Of a stretch of 64,000 nt of DNA, positions 1 through 10,367 are shown piece after piece (the first letter of the stretch is position 1; each line of letters starts with the position of its first letter). The position numbers and the translations under genes were made by a program. The stretch is taken from contig NC_016622.1 of assembly GCF_000283655.1 (NCBI RefSeq), positions 632,501 through 696,500 of the forward strand. Direction: 5' to 3'. A model generated the notes under the pieces. That model was not told the DNA's origin and did not search any database. It saw only the letters and a program-made list of their open reading frames with translations. The DNA comes from Azospirillum lipoferum 4B (lineage in GTDB: Bacteria; Pseudomonadota; Alphaproteobacteria; Azospirillales; Azospirillaceae).

Positions 1-1488
1 GGTCTGGCTGGCGATCTCCTGGATCAGCTGGACCACGGTGCCGATGCTGCGGGCCTGATCGGCCATGAGCTGGACATTCTGCGACGCCTCATCCGCCCGT
101 TCCACCGCCTGGCGGGCCACCGCACTCGACTGCGTCACCTGACGCGAGATCTCGCCGATGGAGGCGGTCATCTCTTCCGCGGAGGCGGCGACGGTCTGCA
201 CGTTGGTCGAGGCCTCCTCCGATGCGGCGGCGACGGCCGCGGCGCGCCTGCGGCTGTCCTCGGCCATGGTCGAGAGTTCCTGCGAACTGCCCTTCATCCG
301 GCTGGCGGAGCCGATGACCTGCCCGACGATGGTCTTGACCGTGTTCTCGAAGCTGTCGGCCATCCGGCCCAGGGCGTTGCGCTTGTCCCGTTCCGCCTGC
401 TCGCGGGTCTGGCGCATCTCCTCTTCCATGGCGCGGTTGCGGGCGAGATTCTCCTTGAACACCTCCAGCGACTGCGCCATCGCCCCGATCTCGTCCTTGC
501 GGTCGAGTGCCGGGATGTCGGCCGACAGATCGCCGGCGCTCAGGCGCGACATCGCGTCGGTCATCCGCGTGATCGGGCGGGCGACGATGCGGGCGATCAA
601 CAGCCCCAGCAACGGCACGACGAAGACGATGGCGCCCAGTACGGTCGCGGCCAGCAGCTTGGCCAGAAGCTCCATCGGAGCCTGCACCTTGGCGCGCTCC
701 ATCGACACCGCGACATACCAGTTCAGGCCTGGCAGGCCCTTGATGTTGTAGAACCGCACCAGCCGGCCGTCGTCGGTCGCGATCTCGCGTCCCTCGACCG
801 GCTTGCGGCCGAAGGGCTTCATGACCATCGCCTCGTCCGGGTGGACCAGGATCTTGCCGTCGCCGTCGGCCAGGAAGACGAAGCCTTTGCCGTCCATCGC
901 GAAGGAGCGCAGGAATTCCTGCAGCACGTCCAGCGGCAGATCGGCCCCGGCAACGCCGCGCAGCGTCCCGCCGCTGGCGACGGGCATGACCGCGCTGATC
1001 ACCAGCTTCTTGGTGGTGGCGTCCTGATAGGGTTCCGACAGGGTGAGGTCGCGCGTCGTGACCGCGGATTTGTACCAGGGGCGCTTGCGCGGGTCGTAGC
1101 CGGGCGGCAGTTCCGACGGGTTGAAGGTGGTGAAGCGGCCATCCGCCTCGGCACCGAAATAGACCTCGGAGAAGGTGTCGCGCAGGGTCTTGCGCGCGAT
1201 GATCGGCAGGATCGCGTCCGGGCCGGCGGACGTGACGTCCTCGGCCACCAGACGGACAAGCATCATTCGCCCCGCCAGCCATTTCTGGATGCCGTCCACC
1301 GCGGCGGTGCCGGCCGTCTCGATCCTGGCGTCGATCTCCGCCTGCAAGGCCTGCGACGACAGCCGGTAGACCAGAAGACCGAGTGCGCCGACCGAAAGAG
1401 TGATGAGAAGCGTGGCGGCGATGAGGATGCGGTGGATGAATTTTCTTGGTGGCCGGGAAGAGCCTGCCTGAAGAACGCGATCGGACAT
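1..1488 (-). CDS. Methyl-accepting chemotaxis protein, dCache type (3' end outside window)
   Basis: Transmembrane chemoreceptor that signals to CheA/CheW. The start is the ATG ending at 1488 (MSDRVLQAG), and the frame stays open for 496 codons to the window edge, so the protein is cut inside its signalling domain. A first membrane helix (FIHRILIAATLLITLSVGAL) is followed by a periplasmic region of about 250 residues of the dCache kind, containing FNPSELPPGYDPRKRPWY and a DLPLDVLQEF stretch typical of that fold. A second helix, a HAMP-like segment (ARPITRMTDAMSRLSAGDLS) and the start of the MCP signalling helix follow. The ligand is unknown; dCache receptors commonly sense small organic molecules. 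It points the same way as the next receptor. Confidence 0.9.
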   Translation of the reverse strand, partial: MSDRVLQAGSSRPPRKFIHRILIAATLLITLSVGALGLLVYRLSSQALQAEIDARIETAGTAAVDGIQKWLAGRMMLVRLVAEDVTSAGPDAILPIIARKTLRDTFSEVYFGAEADGRFTTFNPSELPPGYDPRKRPWYKSAVTTRDLTLSEPYQDATTKKLVISAVMPVASGGTLRGVAGADLPLDVLQEFLRSFAMDGKGFVFLADGDGKILVHPDEAMVMKPFGRKPVEGREIATDDGRLVRFYNIKGLPGLNWYVAVSMERAKVQAPMELLAKLLAATVLGAIVFVVPLLGLLIARIVARPITRMTDAMSRLSAGDLSADIPALDRKDEIGAMAQSLEVFKENLARNRAMEEEMRQTREQAERDKRNALGRMADSFENTVKTIVGQVIGSASRMKGSSQELSTMAEDSRRRAAAVAAASEEASTNVQTVAASAEEMTASIGEISRQVTQSSAVARQAVERADEASQNVQLMADQARSIGTVVQLIQEIASQT

Positions 1489-1706
1489 GGAACCCCCAAG
1501 GATCGGCAACTGCCTTCCCGACTGCCGGGCGATGGCATCAGCATATCCAACTATATCGGCCGGCCGAGCGCCGCCAATCTGGGGATATCCCTAGCATTCG
1601 AAGGGTGAACTTTTTGTGATGGCGGGCCCGATCAAATGGGAGTTCAGGCACATTTTCCTTGTGTGCCTGAGCCGGCCTGTCCGATTCCTTCACCAATCCG
1701 TTCCGG

Positions 1707-3197
1707 TCAGCGGGCGAGCACTTGGGCTGCTTCCTTGGTCGCGGCGATGGCGGTTTCGACCTGCGCGAAGGCGGCGGAGATTGCGTTGATGTTCCGGTCC
1801 ACAACGCCCACCGAGGTCGATGCTCCCTGCATGTTGGCGGAGATGCTGGCGGTGACGGTGGTCTGTTCCTCGACCGCGCCGGCGGACATGACGACGAATT
1901 CACGCAGATCGGTCATGGCCGTGCGGATTGCCGACAGGGAAGACACGACATCGCCGGAGACGGAACGCATCCCCTCGATTTCGCGGGAAATCTGGGCGGT
2001 CGCGCTCGCCGACTGGTTGGCCAGGTTCTTGACCTCGTTGGCGACCACGGCGAAGCCCCGGCCCGCCTCGCCGGCCCGCGCCGCCTCAATGGTTGCGTTC
2101 AGGGCCAGCATGTTGATCTGTCCGGCGATGGAGCGGATCAGTTCGACGATGCCACCCATTGCCTTCGCCACTTCCGACAAACGGGTCGCGGCGCGGTCGG
2201 CGTTGTCGGCCTCGCTTACGGCCGCGTCGGCCGCCTGCTGCGACCGCGACATGCTGTCGGCGATCTCACGGGCGGCGGCGGCCAGTTCCTCCGCCCCAGC
2301 CGCGATGGTCTGCACCGTTCCCCGTGTTTCCGACGATGCGGCGGCGGCGGTGTCGGCCTGTCTGTGGGCGTCGCTCATCGCCTGTTCGATCTCGGTGAAA
2401 TTGGTGTCGATCAGGGATTTCAGGCGGTCCAGCAGGCCGATCTGGTCGGTGATGTCGGTCGCGAACTTGACGACTTTGCGCAGGCGGCCGGCGTCATCGA
2501 AAACCGGGTTGTAGGATGCCTGGATCCAGACGACACGTCCACCCTTGCCGATGCGCCGGTATTGGGCGGCTTCGAACTGTCCCTTGTTCAGCCTGGCCCA
2601 GAACTCGCGATAGGCGGAAGTCTCGCGCTCCTGCGGATCGACGAACATGCTGTGATGACGCCCGCGGATCTCGTCCAGACGGTAGCCGAGCACCTGGAGG
2701 AAATTCTCGTTGGCGGTGATGACGGTGCCGTCTGGATTGAACTCGATCATGGCCTGCGAGCGCGAAATGGCTTCGACCTTGCCGCGCATGTCGGCGTTGA
2801 TGCCCTGTTTTTCGGTGACGTCGGTGGCGATCTTGACGACTTTGCTAGGGCGACCGGCGGCGTCGAGGATGGGGTTGTATGTGGCCTCGATCCAGACCTC
2901 GCGGCCGTTCTTGCCGATGCGCCGGTACAGCGCCCGCTGGAATTCGCCGCGATTCAGCCGATCCCAGAACTCCCGATAGGCCGGGCTGGCATGTTCGGAC
3001 GCATCGACGAACATCCTGTGGTGCTTCCCAACGATTTCCGGCAATGAATAGCCCATAACCGCCAGAAAATTCGCATTGGCGGTCAGGATCGTCCCGTCCA
3101 GGGCAAATTCGATCATCGCCAGCGAACGGTCCAGCGCGGACAATACCGATTGGCCTTCTGAGTCCTTGCCGTAGATCGACTGAATGAAACCGAACAT
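1707..3197 (-). CDS. PAS-PAS methyl-accepting chemotaxis protein, probably soluble (aerotaxis/energy-taxis type)
   Basis: Chemoreceptor of 496 residues with no membrane helix. I chose the ATG at 3197 ([10 protein letters not shown]) because an AG-rich ribosome site precedes it and homology-like sequence begins there; the frame is open about 80 codons further upstream without plausible protein. Two tandem PAS domains occupy roughly residues 25-140 and 150-265. They are near copies (each with MIEF.LDGTI.TAN.NFL.V.GY and a PAC-like YNP..D..GR..KVVK.ATD). The MCP signalling domain with the hairpin tip follows ([22 protein letters not shown]). Tandem PAS with no membrane anchor resembles cytoplasmic redox or oxygen sensors of the Aer kind. 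Its position downstream of nifHDK would suit oxygen seeking during nitrogen fixation, but that link is inference. Confidence 0.9.
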   Translation of the reverse strand: MFGFIQSIYGKDSEGQSVLSALDRSLAMIEFALDGTILTANANFLAVMGYSLPEIVGKHHRMFVDASEHASPAYREFWDRLNRGEFQRALYRRIGKNGREVWIEATYNPILDAAGRPSKVVKIATDVTEKQGINADMRGKVEAISRSQAMIEFNPDGTVITANENFLQVLGYRLDEIRGRHHSMFVDPQERETSAYREFWARLNKGQFEAAQYRRIGKGGRVVWIQASYNPVFDDAGRLRKVVKFATDITDQIGLLDRLKSLIDTNFTEIEQAMSDAHRQADTAAAASSETRGTVQTIAAGAEELAAAAREIADSMSRSQQAADAAVSEADNADRAATRLSEVAKAMGGIVELIRSIAGQINMLALNATIEAARAGEAGRGFAVVANEVKNLANQSASATAQISREIEGMRSVSGDVVSSLSAIRTAMTDLREFVVMSAGAVEEQTTVTASISANMQGASTSVGVVDRNINAISAAFAQVETAIAATKEAAQVLAR

Positions 3198-3529
3198 TGC
3201 CGCCCCCCCCGCCTCGCAACACGCCTGAATGTTTGCTGAACATGCATTATCAAAACGTATGGAATGGAGGCAGTCAATAAGTACAAATCCTGAGGATCTA
3301 GGCGCGGAATTCGGAATGCAACAAAGGTATGACGCATTCTGGGAAGAAAGATTCGCATTTTGCAAATCGTGTCTATACATTTTATCGACAACATTATTTA
3401 CAATCGTTCGTAAAGAAATGAATCGAGATCTGGGCATTCCCAAAAATTTCTATTGGCGGACGCAAAATATCCAATTCCGGCCGGTCCTGTCTTAATCGCC
3501 CCCATGAACTCCCTGGCATTCGCTCATAC
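3198..3529. other. AT-rich intergenic stretch upstream of the PAS receptor
   Basis: Clearly lower in GC than the surroundings, with no coding sequence I can support. It lies between the start of the PAS-type receptor and the nif terminator, so it presumably holds that receptor's promoter. I could not pick convincing -35/-10 or sigma-28 boxes by eye. Confidence 0.5.
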
Positions 3530-3569
3530 AAAAATACCCGGAGCGTGCCGTTGCCGGCGCTCTCCGGGT
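3530..3569 (-). terminator. Rho-independent terminator of nifHDK
   Basis: On the minus strand the arms CTCCGGGT and ACCCGGAG (3562-3569 and 3536-3543) pair around a GC-rich loop and are followed directly by TATTTTTG. It lies about 115 bases past the nifK stop, with no gene between. A second GC hairpin sits at 3659-3680. Confidence 0.75.
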
Positions 3570-3658
3570 TGGGGAGGATGCCGCCAGGCCGGGGGGATGG
3601 AAACCCCGGCCCGTCGGGTAGGCTGGAACCGATGCCTGTAGAACCGATGCCTGGATTG

Positions 3659-3680
3659 CCGCCGGCCTTTCGGCCGGCGG
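3659..3680 (-). other. GC hairpin immediately downstream of nifK
   Basis: Perfect 9-base arms CCGCCGGCC and GGCCGGCGG with a 4-base loop begin five bases after the nifK stop. No T-run follows, so it more likely protects the mRNA 3' end than terminates transcription; the U-tract terminator lies further down. Confidence 0.55.
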
Positions 3681-3685
3681 GCCGA

Positions 3686-5245
3686 TCAGCGGATCAGGTC
3701 GAACGAGTAGTCGGTCTGGCCGACAATGTTGGTGTTGGCGTCGATGTCCTCGAAGATGCGGTCCAGGATCCGCACCAGCACGTTCAGCGCGCCCTGATAG
3801 CCCCAGGTCGGATAGCGGTGGTGGTGGTGGCGGTCGAAGATCGGGTAGGTCAGGCGGATCAGCGGAACCTTGGTGTCGCGCTCCAGATACTTGCCGTAGC
3901 TGTTGCCGATGATGTAGTCCACCTTGTCGGTGAAGATCAGCGAGCGCAGGTGCCACAGATCCTTGCCGCCATAGGCAGCGCCCGAGGCGCCGAAGGGCGA
4001 GCCGTCCAGCACCTTCTGGACCTGCTTCTCCCACTTCTTGGAGCCCGAGGTGGACAGGATGTGCACCGGCTCCGCACCCAGCTCCAGCAGGAACCTGGTC
4101 ATGCCCAGGCAGAAGTCCGGGTCGCCGTAGACGGCGAAGCGCTTGCCGTGCATGTGGGTGTGGCTGTCGGCGATGGCGTCGACCAGACGGCCGCGCTCCA
4201 GCTTCAGGCTGGCCGGTACCGGCTTGCCCGACAGTTCCGCCAGCTTCAGCAGCAGCTCGTCGGTGGCGGTGACGCCCATCGGGTAGTTGAACTTGGCGAC
4301 CTCCTGGCCCTTCTCCTTGCAGAACTGCAGGGTCTGGGTCGTGTTGTACTCCTGCATGGAGATGGTGGCCTTGGCGTGCAGGGCCTCCTTGGTCTCCTCG
4401 ATGGTGGTGCCGCCGTCATACATGCGGTACTCGCCATCCATCGGCGTGTCGAAATTGTCGGACACGTCGGACAGGATCTGCAGCTTCAGGCCGAACTCGC
4501 CGGCGATGCGCTTCAGTTCGCGGTTGTTGCCGACGGCGAAGCCGTCGAAGCCCGGGATCAGGTTGATCTGCTCGGTCTTGGGCGTGTCGAAATTCTCCGA
4601 CGTGCCCCAGAAGCTGCTCAGGATCCCCTTGATCATGTTGTCGTAGCCGACGATGTGGCTGCCGACGAAGGCCGGGGTGTGGGCGAACGGCACCGGGAAG
4701 TCCGCCGGCACGCTTTCCTTGTTCTTGGCGTTGGCGATGAAGCCCTGCAGGTCGTCGCCGATGACTTCGGCCATGCAGGTGGTCATCACCGCGATCATCT
4801 TCGGCTTGTAGAGCGCATAGGCGTTCGCCAGGCCGTCGATCATGTTGTTCAGGCCGCCGAACACCGCCGCGTCTTCCGTCATCGACGAGGAGACCGCGCT
4901 GTTCGGCTCCTTGAAGTGGCGGGTCAGGTGGGTGCGGTAATAGGCGACGCAGCCCTGGGAGCCGTGGACGAAGGGCAGGGTGCCTTCGAAGCCCTGGGCG
5001 GCGAACATCGCGCCGATCGGCTGGCAGGCCTTGGTCGGGTTGATGACGACCGCTTCACGGGCGAAGTTCTTCGCCTTGTATTCCTCGGACTTGGTCCATT
5101 CGGAAACGCGGGCGACTTCCTCGTCCGAATGGCCGTACTCGAACTCGGTCTTCTTCTTCTCGAACATCGCCGCGTATTCGGGCTGCCGGAAGAGGGTGTA
5201 ATGGTCGAGGACCTTGTCGGCGCTCTGCGAAAGCTTGTCGGTCAT
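3686..5245 (-). CDS. nifK: Nitrogenase molybdenum-iron protein beta chain
   Basis: Beta subunit of the NifD2K2 MoFe protein, which shares the P-cluster with NifD. Full length at 519 residues, starting [19 protein letters not shown]. The P-cluster cysteines are recognisable at C74 (TKACQPIG), C99 (GSQGCVAYY) and C157 ([12 protein letters not shown]). The C-terminal [17 protein letters not shown] region is typical. It follows nifD by 31 bases, which contain a GGAGAATT ribosome site just before the ATG, so it is the last gene of nifHDK. It should be expressed from the sigma-54/NifA promoter ahead of nifH. Nothing is missing or unusual. Confidence 0.99.
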   Translation of the reverse strand: MTDKLSQSADKVLDHYTLFRQPEYAAMFEKKKTEFEYGHSDEEVARVSEWTKSEEYKAKNFAREAVVINPTKACQPIGAMFAAQGFEGTLPFVHGSQGCVAYYRTHLTRHFKEPNSAVSSSMTEDAAVFGGLNNMIDGLANAYALYKPKMIAVMTTCMAEVIGDDLQGFIANAKNKESVPADFPVPFAHTPAFVGSHIVGYDNMIKGILSSFWGTSENFDTPKTEQINLIPGFDGFAVGNNRELKRIAGEFGLKLQILSDVSDNFDTPMDGEYRMYDGGTTIEETKEALHAKATISMQEYNTTQTLQFCKEKGQEVAKFNYPMGVTATDELLLKLAELSGKPVPASLKLERGRLVDAIADSHTHMHGKRFAVYGDPDFCLGMTRFLLELGAEPVHILSTSGSKKWEKQVQKVLDGSPFGASGAAYGGKDLWHLRSLIFTDKVDYIIGNSYGKYLERDTKVPLIRLTYPIFDRHHHHRYPTWGYQGALNVLVRILDRIFEDIDANTNIVGQTDYSFDLIR

Positions 5246-5276
5246 TGTCGAATTCTCCTGTTCCAGAGGCCGATGG

Positions 5277-6716
5277 TCAGAACGGGGCCTTCATCACGCC
5301 CCAGACGGGGTTGTTGATGGCCAGGTCCATGTCGCGGGCGAAGATCGCGAAGCCGTCATAGCCGTGGTACGGGCCGGAATAATCCCAGCTGTGCATCTGG
5401 CGGAACGGCAGGCCCATCTTCTGGAACACGTACTTTTCCTTGATGCCCGACGCGACGAGGTCGGGACGCATCGCCTCGACGAACTTTTCCAGTTCGAACG
5501 CGGTGACGTCGTCGTAGATCAGCGTGCCTTCCTTCACATAGTGCGGCGTGCGCTGATAGTCGTCGTTGTGGGCGAACTCGTACCCGGTGCCGATGATCTC
5601 CATGCCCAGGTCGTGATAGGCATCGACGACGTGGCGGGGACGCAGGCCGCCGACGTAGATCATGACCTTCTTGCCGTCCAGCCGCGGCTTGTACTTGGCG
5701 ATGACCGCATCGACCATCGGCTGGTAGCGGGCGATGACCTTCTCGGCGTTCTCCTTGATCTTGTCGTCGAACAGAGCGGCGATCTTCCGCAGGGACTCGG
5801 CGATCTGGCTCGGGCCGAAGAAGTTGTATTCCATCCAAGGAATATTGTACTTCTCTTCCATGTGACGCGCGATGTAGTTCATCGAGCGGTAGCAGTGGAT
5901 CAGGTTGACCTTGGCCTTCGGCGTGTTCTCCAGTTCGGCCATGGTGCCGTCGCCCGACCACTGGGCGATCACGCGCAGGCCGATCTCCTCCAGCAGGATG
6001 CGGGACGACCAGGCGTCGCCGCCGATGTTGTAGTCGCCGATGATGGTGACGTCATAGGGGGTGGAGACGAAGCCGGCCTTGGGTTCCGTCTTCTCGAACA
6101 CCCAGTCGCGGATGGCGTCGTTGGCGATGTGGTGGCCCAGCGACTGGGACACGCCGCGGAAGCCTTCGCAGCGCACGGGGATGACCGGCTTGCCGATTTC
6201 CGCCGACTTGGCGCGGGCGACCGCCTCGATGTCGTCGCCGATCAGGCCGATCGGGCATTCCGACTGGATCGAGATGCCGTTCACCAGCGGGAACAGCTCG
6301 TTGATTTCCTCGATGACCTTGTGCAGCTTCTTGTCGCCGCCGAAGACGATGTCCTTCTCCTGGAAGTCGGAGGTGAAGTGCATCGTGCCCCAGCTGTCCA
6401 CGCCGGTGTCGCCGATGTAGTAGTTGCGGCGGCCGGACCAGGAGTAATAGCCGCAGCCCACGGGCCCGTGGGAGATGTGGATCATGTCCTTGATCGGACC
6501 CCACACCACACCCTTGGAACCGGCGTAGGCGCATCCGCGGATCGTCATGACGCCGGGGATGGACTTGACGTTCGACTTGACGCCGCAATCCTTGGCCTCG
6601 GCCTCCAGCACGTTCAGGTGCTTGGCGCGGCGTTTGCGGGATTTTTCGGGATAGGCTTCGAGGACTTCGTTGACGAGGTTCTTGACGTCGACCGTGGTGT
6701 TCTCGGACAGGCTCAT
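5277..6716 (-). CDS. nifD: Nitrogenase molybdenum-iron protein alpha chain
   Basis: Alpha subunit of the MoFe protein, carrying FeMo-cofactor and half of the P-cluster. 479 residues. All ligands are present, at positions matching Azotobacter numbering counted with Met1: P-cluster cysteines C62 (IRGCAYAG), C88 ([10 protein letters not shown]) and C154 ([11 protein letters not shown]), and FeMo-cofactor ligands C275 ([11 protein letters not shown]) and H442 ([11 protein letters not shown]). The start at 6716 has a ribosome site (CAGGAGGCC) a few bases upstream. It is separated from nifH by a 185-base spacer with a strong hairpin. Confidence 0.99.
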   Translation of the reverse strand: MSLSENTTVDVKNLVNEVLEAYPEKSRKRRAKHLNVLEAEAKDCGVKSNVKSIPGVMTIRGCAYAGSKGVVWGPIKDMIHISHGPVGCGYYSWSGRRNYYIGDTGVDSWGTMHFTSDFQEKDIVFGGDKKLHKVIEEINELFPLVNGISIQSECPIGLIGDDIEAVARAKSAEIGKPVIPVRCEGFRGVSQSLGHHIANDAIRDWVFEKTEPKAGFVSTPYDVTIIGDYNIGGDAWSSRILLEEIGLRVIAQWSGDGTMAELENTPKAKVNLIHCYRSMNYIARHMEEKYNIPWMEYNFFGPSQIAESLRKIAALFDDKIKENAEKVIARYQPMVDAVIAKYKPRLDGKKVMIYVGGLRPRHVVDAYHDLGMEIIGTGYEFAHNDDYQRTPHYVKEGTLIYDDVTAFELEKFVEAMRPDLVASGIKEKYVFQKMGLPFRQMHSWDYSGPYHGYDGFAIFARDMDLAINNPVWGVMKAPF

Positions 6717-6847
6717 AGCCGGCCTCCTGCTTGAATTTTCCGCGCCGCTTCAGCGCGTGACCGAGCCCCTCCCTCCCACGCCGTCGCCCCTGGCTTTGCT
6801 GGGTCGGCGTTGTGCGGGGCTGGGGATGGGGCCAGTGTTCAGGCGGT

Positions 6848-6872
6848 CCCCCCTGCGCGGACGGCAGGGGGG
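6848..6872 (-). other. nifH-nifD intercistronic hairpin
   Basis: Perfect 9-base arms CCCCCCTGC and GCAGGGGGG around a 7-base loop lie about 30 bases past the nifH stop inside the 185-base nifH-nifD spacer. There is no T-run. Such a stem would favour accumulation of a nifH-only mRNA over full nifHDK, which fits the known excess of Fe protein; the effect here is inference. Confidence 0.6.
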
Positions 6873-6901
6873 CCGGTAGGCAACCGTCGCTACGCCCGGG
6901 A

Positions 6902-7873
<972 letters not shown>

Positions 7874-7881
7874 TCATGGAT

Positions 7882-7897
7882 TGCACGACCCGTGCCA
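7882..7897 (-). promoter_or_regulatory. Sigma-54 (-24/-12) promoter of nifHDK
   Basis: The minus strand reads TGGCACGGGTCGTGCA, matching TGGCACG-N4-TTGCW at all but one base (G for the first T of the -12 box). It is about 85 bases upstream of the nifH ATG. A NifA-type upstream site lies further up. Confidence 0.85.
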
Positions 7898-7965
7898 GAG
7901 CTGAGTGAATAACTAAATCGTTGTAATATATGGTAAAATTTAGAGGGGTGCGCTTTTGCTCCCTT

Positions 7966-7981
7966 TGTCGGGGTCCCGACA
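7966..7981. promoter_or_regulatory. NifA upstream activator sequence (TGT-N10-ACA)
   Basis: TGTCGGGGTCCCGACA is an exact TGT-N10-ACA site and a perfect 16-base palindrome. It is centred about 77 bases upstream of the -24 box of nifH. A second GACA/TGTC cluster at 7987-8006 has half-sites only and does not meet the spacing rule. Confidence 0.8.
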
Positions 7982-8295
7982 CACCCGACAAAGCCCGACA
8001 TTTTGTCAGGTCTTTCCCGGCCAAATGGGCCGGTCGCAAAACCGGTCGGCTGGTGGTCTCGCGTAGGTGGATTGTCCACGAAATCGCTGGCGGGCGGGAC
8101 AGTGTCCGCTCCCGGTCGTGGATGATTCTTAGCCTCTTCGCTTTTAATCGTATTCAGCAGCGCGTGTTTTCGATTGAAATCGTCGAAATTCAGTACGCAA
8201 AACGAATTGACATAAACAATTTTCCGCGGCAGCAAGGGAGAGGCATGCGCCAGATTTGTCGATATGCCATCGACAAAGTTCTACTAGGGAGACGA

Positions 8296-8718
8296 ATGAT
8301 GAGCGGCGTCGATTTGGGCGTGTTTAACAACAGCACCTTTTCGTTGAACTCCAGCGCACAAAATGCCGTGTTGAATGTCTATCTTGGCGGCAGCCTCTTT
8401 GAAAGCACCAGCGGCCAAGTAACAGAATACACGGAAACGACTTTTAACACCACATGGGGCAGTAGCGAAAATGCATTTTCTATAGATTATAACACCGATG
8501 GGACTTTCTCAATAAATGCTAATATAATCGGTGTTGGAAGTTATGTCGGCACTGTGACGACTTGGTCAGAACTGGAAAATGGCTACAGTTTCGAGGGCGA
8601 TTCCGTCTATTTGAATGTTGCGGCAAATTCCAAGGGATCCGGAATCGCTATCTGGATTTCCCTCACGGCTGGAACCCAGAATCCGTCGGCATACGCTGTA
8701 ATCTGCCAGCCCAGCTAA
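8296..8718 (+). CDS. Orphan hypothetical protein, low GC, beta-rich
   Basis: I do not recognise this protein of 140 residues. The chosen start is the ATG at 8296 (MMSGVDLGVFNNSTF), preceded by an AGGGAGA ribosome site. It is rich in Ser, Asn, Thr and Gly with alternating hydrophobic residues (SIDYNTDGTFSINANIIGV, VYLNVAANSKGSGIAIWISL), suggesting an all-beta fold. It has no clear signal peptide or membrane helix and only one Cys, near the C-terminus. Codon use is much more AT-rich than in neighbouring genes (AAT, ATA and TTT are common), suggesting recent acquisition or relaxed selection. It lies between nifH and draT, divergent from nifH and sharing its upstream region, so NifA control is possible but unproven. 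Confidence 0.65.
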   Translation: MMSGVDLGVFNNSTFSLNSSAQNAVLNVYLGGSLFESTSGQVTEYTETTFNTTWGSSENAFSIDYNTDGTFSINANIIGVGSYVGTVTTWSELENGYSFEGDSVYLNVAANSKGSGIAIWISLTAGTQNPSAYAVICQPS

Positions 8719-8841
8719 GGCTGAAGAGGCTCGAGCTCGTAAGGATTGGTCGCTTTTGAACGTGCTGGGCGGCTGTTGCGTTTGGCTTGGGGGATGGCGG
8801 ACGAATGCCGACTCCCCCAGTCTGAACCACGGGCCGAACCG

Positions 8842-10182
8842 TCAGTCCACTGAAGTGGAAGGGGGGGGCTCGGAGGGACGTTCGAGCGTTTGTCCCGCTA
8901 CCAGCAGGCGCAGCGCCAATTCCTCCACCACCGTGTCCTGCTCCATGTCATAGAGCAGCTGAGCGATCATCTGCCCACGCACCAGCAGGCGGTGTGCCTT
9001 GCTTGGGTTGGCCGGGCGGGCCAGCAGCGCGGCGATCAGATGGTCGCCGACGCTCTGTCCCAGGGCCGTGCCGCAGGTGATCAGCCGTTCCTTCAGCGCA
9101 TCGACCGTTGCCGGGCGTTTGCCATGGGCCAGATCGACACAAAAATGGTGCAGGCTGCGCAGCTGGCGCAGCAGGGCGGCGAACAGCAGGTCGTCCAGCT
9201 CGCCGCCGGCGGTGGCCTTCCCGACAAGATCGAACAGCGTGTCGGAAAGCCGCCATGCCGCCGACAGCCAATCGGTCATCGCCTTGCGGTCGGCCGGCTC
9301 GACGAAGGGGCCGGCCTCCTCCTTCGTTTCCTCCTGGTCGTCCAGGTTGCGCAGCGCGATGACGATCAGCCCGTCGGCCTGGGCCAGCGTGGCGAGGCTG
9401 GCATGCAGCGCCTTCAGCCCGCGGTCGGCGACGAAGCCCTCGATCGCCTCGGTGGCGCGGTGCAGGGAATAGCGGGCCAGCCGGCGCGACTGATAGACGA
9501 CGTCCTGCAACGCACTGCCGCCGCCGAGCGCTTCCAGCACCATGCGCCGCACCTCGAAGCGCAGCAGGGCGCGGGCCAGCCGGTCGATGCCGCCGACGTC
9601 GATGGGGCGGCGGTCTCTGGTCAGCGCGTCGGCGGTGGCGCGGGCGTCGGTTTCGATGGCGGCGATCACCGCCTGGAGATGGCCCTTGCCGCCGCCGCGC
9701 ATCCGGCTGACCAGCGCCCGCATCGCTTCGGCAAGGTCGATGGCGCTGGGCAGGCTTTCCTCATGGGCGGTGCGGCCGGTCACCAACCGGTCGATCAGAT
9801 GGTCGCGCACCCCCGGCAGCAGCACGTCGGTGACGATCTGGCCGATCGGCCGCAGCAATGCGTCGAGCATCCGGCCCGGCGGCTGCCCGGCCAGTCCCGG
9901 CAGCGGGTTGACCGGCTTGGGCACCAGCCTCGGCCGGTGCGGCTCCAGCAATTCCAGCACAGCGTCGCCGCGCAGGGGGGTGATGGTGCCGCGCAGGAGC
10001 TGGGCGAGGCGCAGGGCGGTCCGCGCCTCGTCGATGCCGCGCGGCGGGCGACCGTCGGGTTCCGCCGGAGCGGCCGGTATGGGCTGGGAGGACGGCGGGG
10101 GCGTCCGGACAAGCGTCTTCGCTGGCGCCGGCGGGGTGCGCCGGCGCCGGCTGTCGTCGTACTTGGTCGGCCAGAAGGCCAT
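8842..10182 (-). CDS. Hypothetical helical protein, 446 residues
   Basis: Not recognised. The start at 10182 (MAFWPTKYDDSRRRR) is the first Met after an unconvincing Pro/Arg-rich stretch; the frame is open further upstream, so the start is uncertain. A basic, Pro-rich N-terminus of about 60 residues leads into a long, mostly alpha-helical body full of Leu, Ala, Arg and Asp with no membrane helices (LAEAMRALVSRMRGGGKGH, DLLFAALLRQLRSLHHFCVD). No catalytic motif is evident. It is transcribed away from draT, with about 185 bases between the starts. Codon use is high-GC and native. The ordered third-position bias and length argue for a real cytoplasmic protein. Confidence 0.75.
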   Translation of the reverse strand: MAFWPTKYDDSRRRRTPPAPAKTLVRTPPPSSQPIPAAPAEPDGRPPRGIDEARTALRLAQLLRGTITPLRGDAVLELLEPHRPRLVPKPVNPLPGLAGQPPGRMLDALLRPIGQIVTDVLLPGVRDHLIDRLVTGRTAHEESLPSAIDLAEAMRALVSRMRGGGKGHLQAVIAAIETDARATADALTRDRRPIDVGGIDRLARALLRFEVRRMVLEALGGGSALQDVVYQSRRLARYSLHRATEAIEGFVADRGLKALHASLATLAQADGLIVIALRNLDDQEETKEEAGPFVEPADRKAMTDWLSAAWRLSDTLFDLVGKATAGGELDDLLFAALLRQLRSLHHFCVDLAHGKRPATVDALKERLITCGTALGQSVGDHLIAALLARPANPSKAHRLLVRGQMIAQLLYDMEQDTVVEELALRLLVAGQTLERPSEPPPSTSVD

Positions 10183-10367
10183 GCGGGTGCCGCCGGATCG
10201 TAAGCGTCGCTGTAGTGAGTATGGGGACGGACCGTTCGGCTTCAAACGGACAATGTTGCGACATGCGGCGATGGAACCCCACCGGTTGCAGTGGTCCAGG
10301 CTTGGCACGCGCCCTCTTATACAATATCCATATATGGAGTAATGGCATTCAGGCGGAGCGGACCGGC

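Noticed and set aside
3545-6734. Long plus-strand open frames of about 590 and 506 codons opposite nifK and nifD
   Set aside because: They are antisense shadows of high-GC genes: composition is Val/Asp/Gly/Arg-rich without motifs, and the opposite strand encodes full nifK and nifD with all ligand cysteines.
7987-8006. Second NifA upstream site
   Set aside because: Half-sites GACA and TGTC are present, but no TGT is followed by ACA at ten bases.
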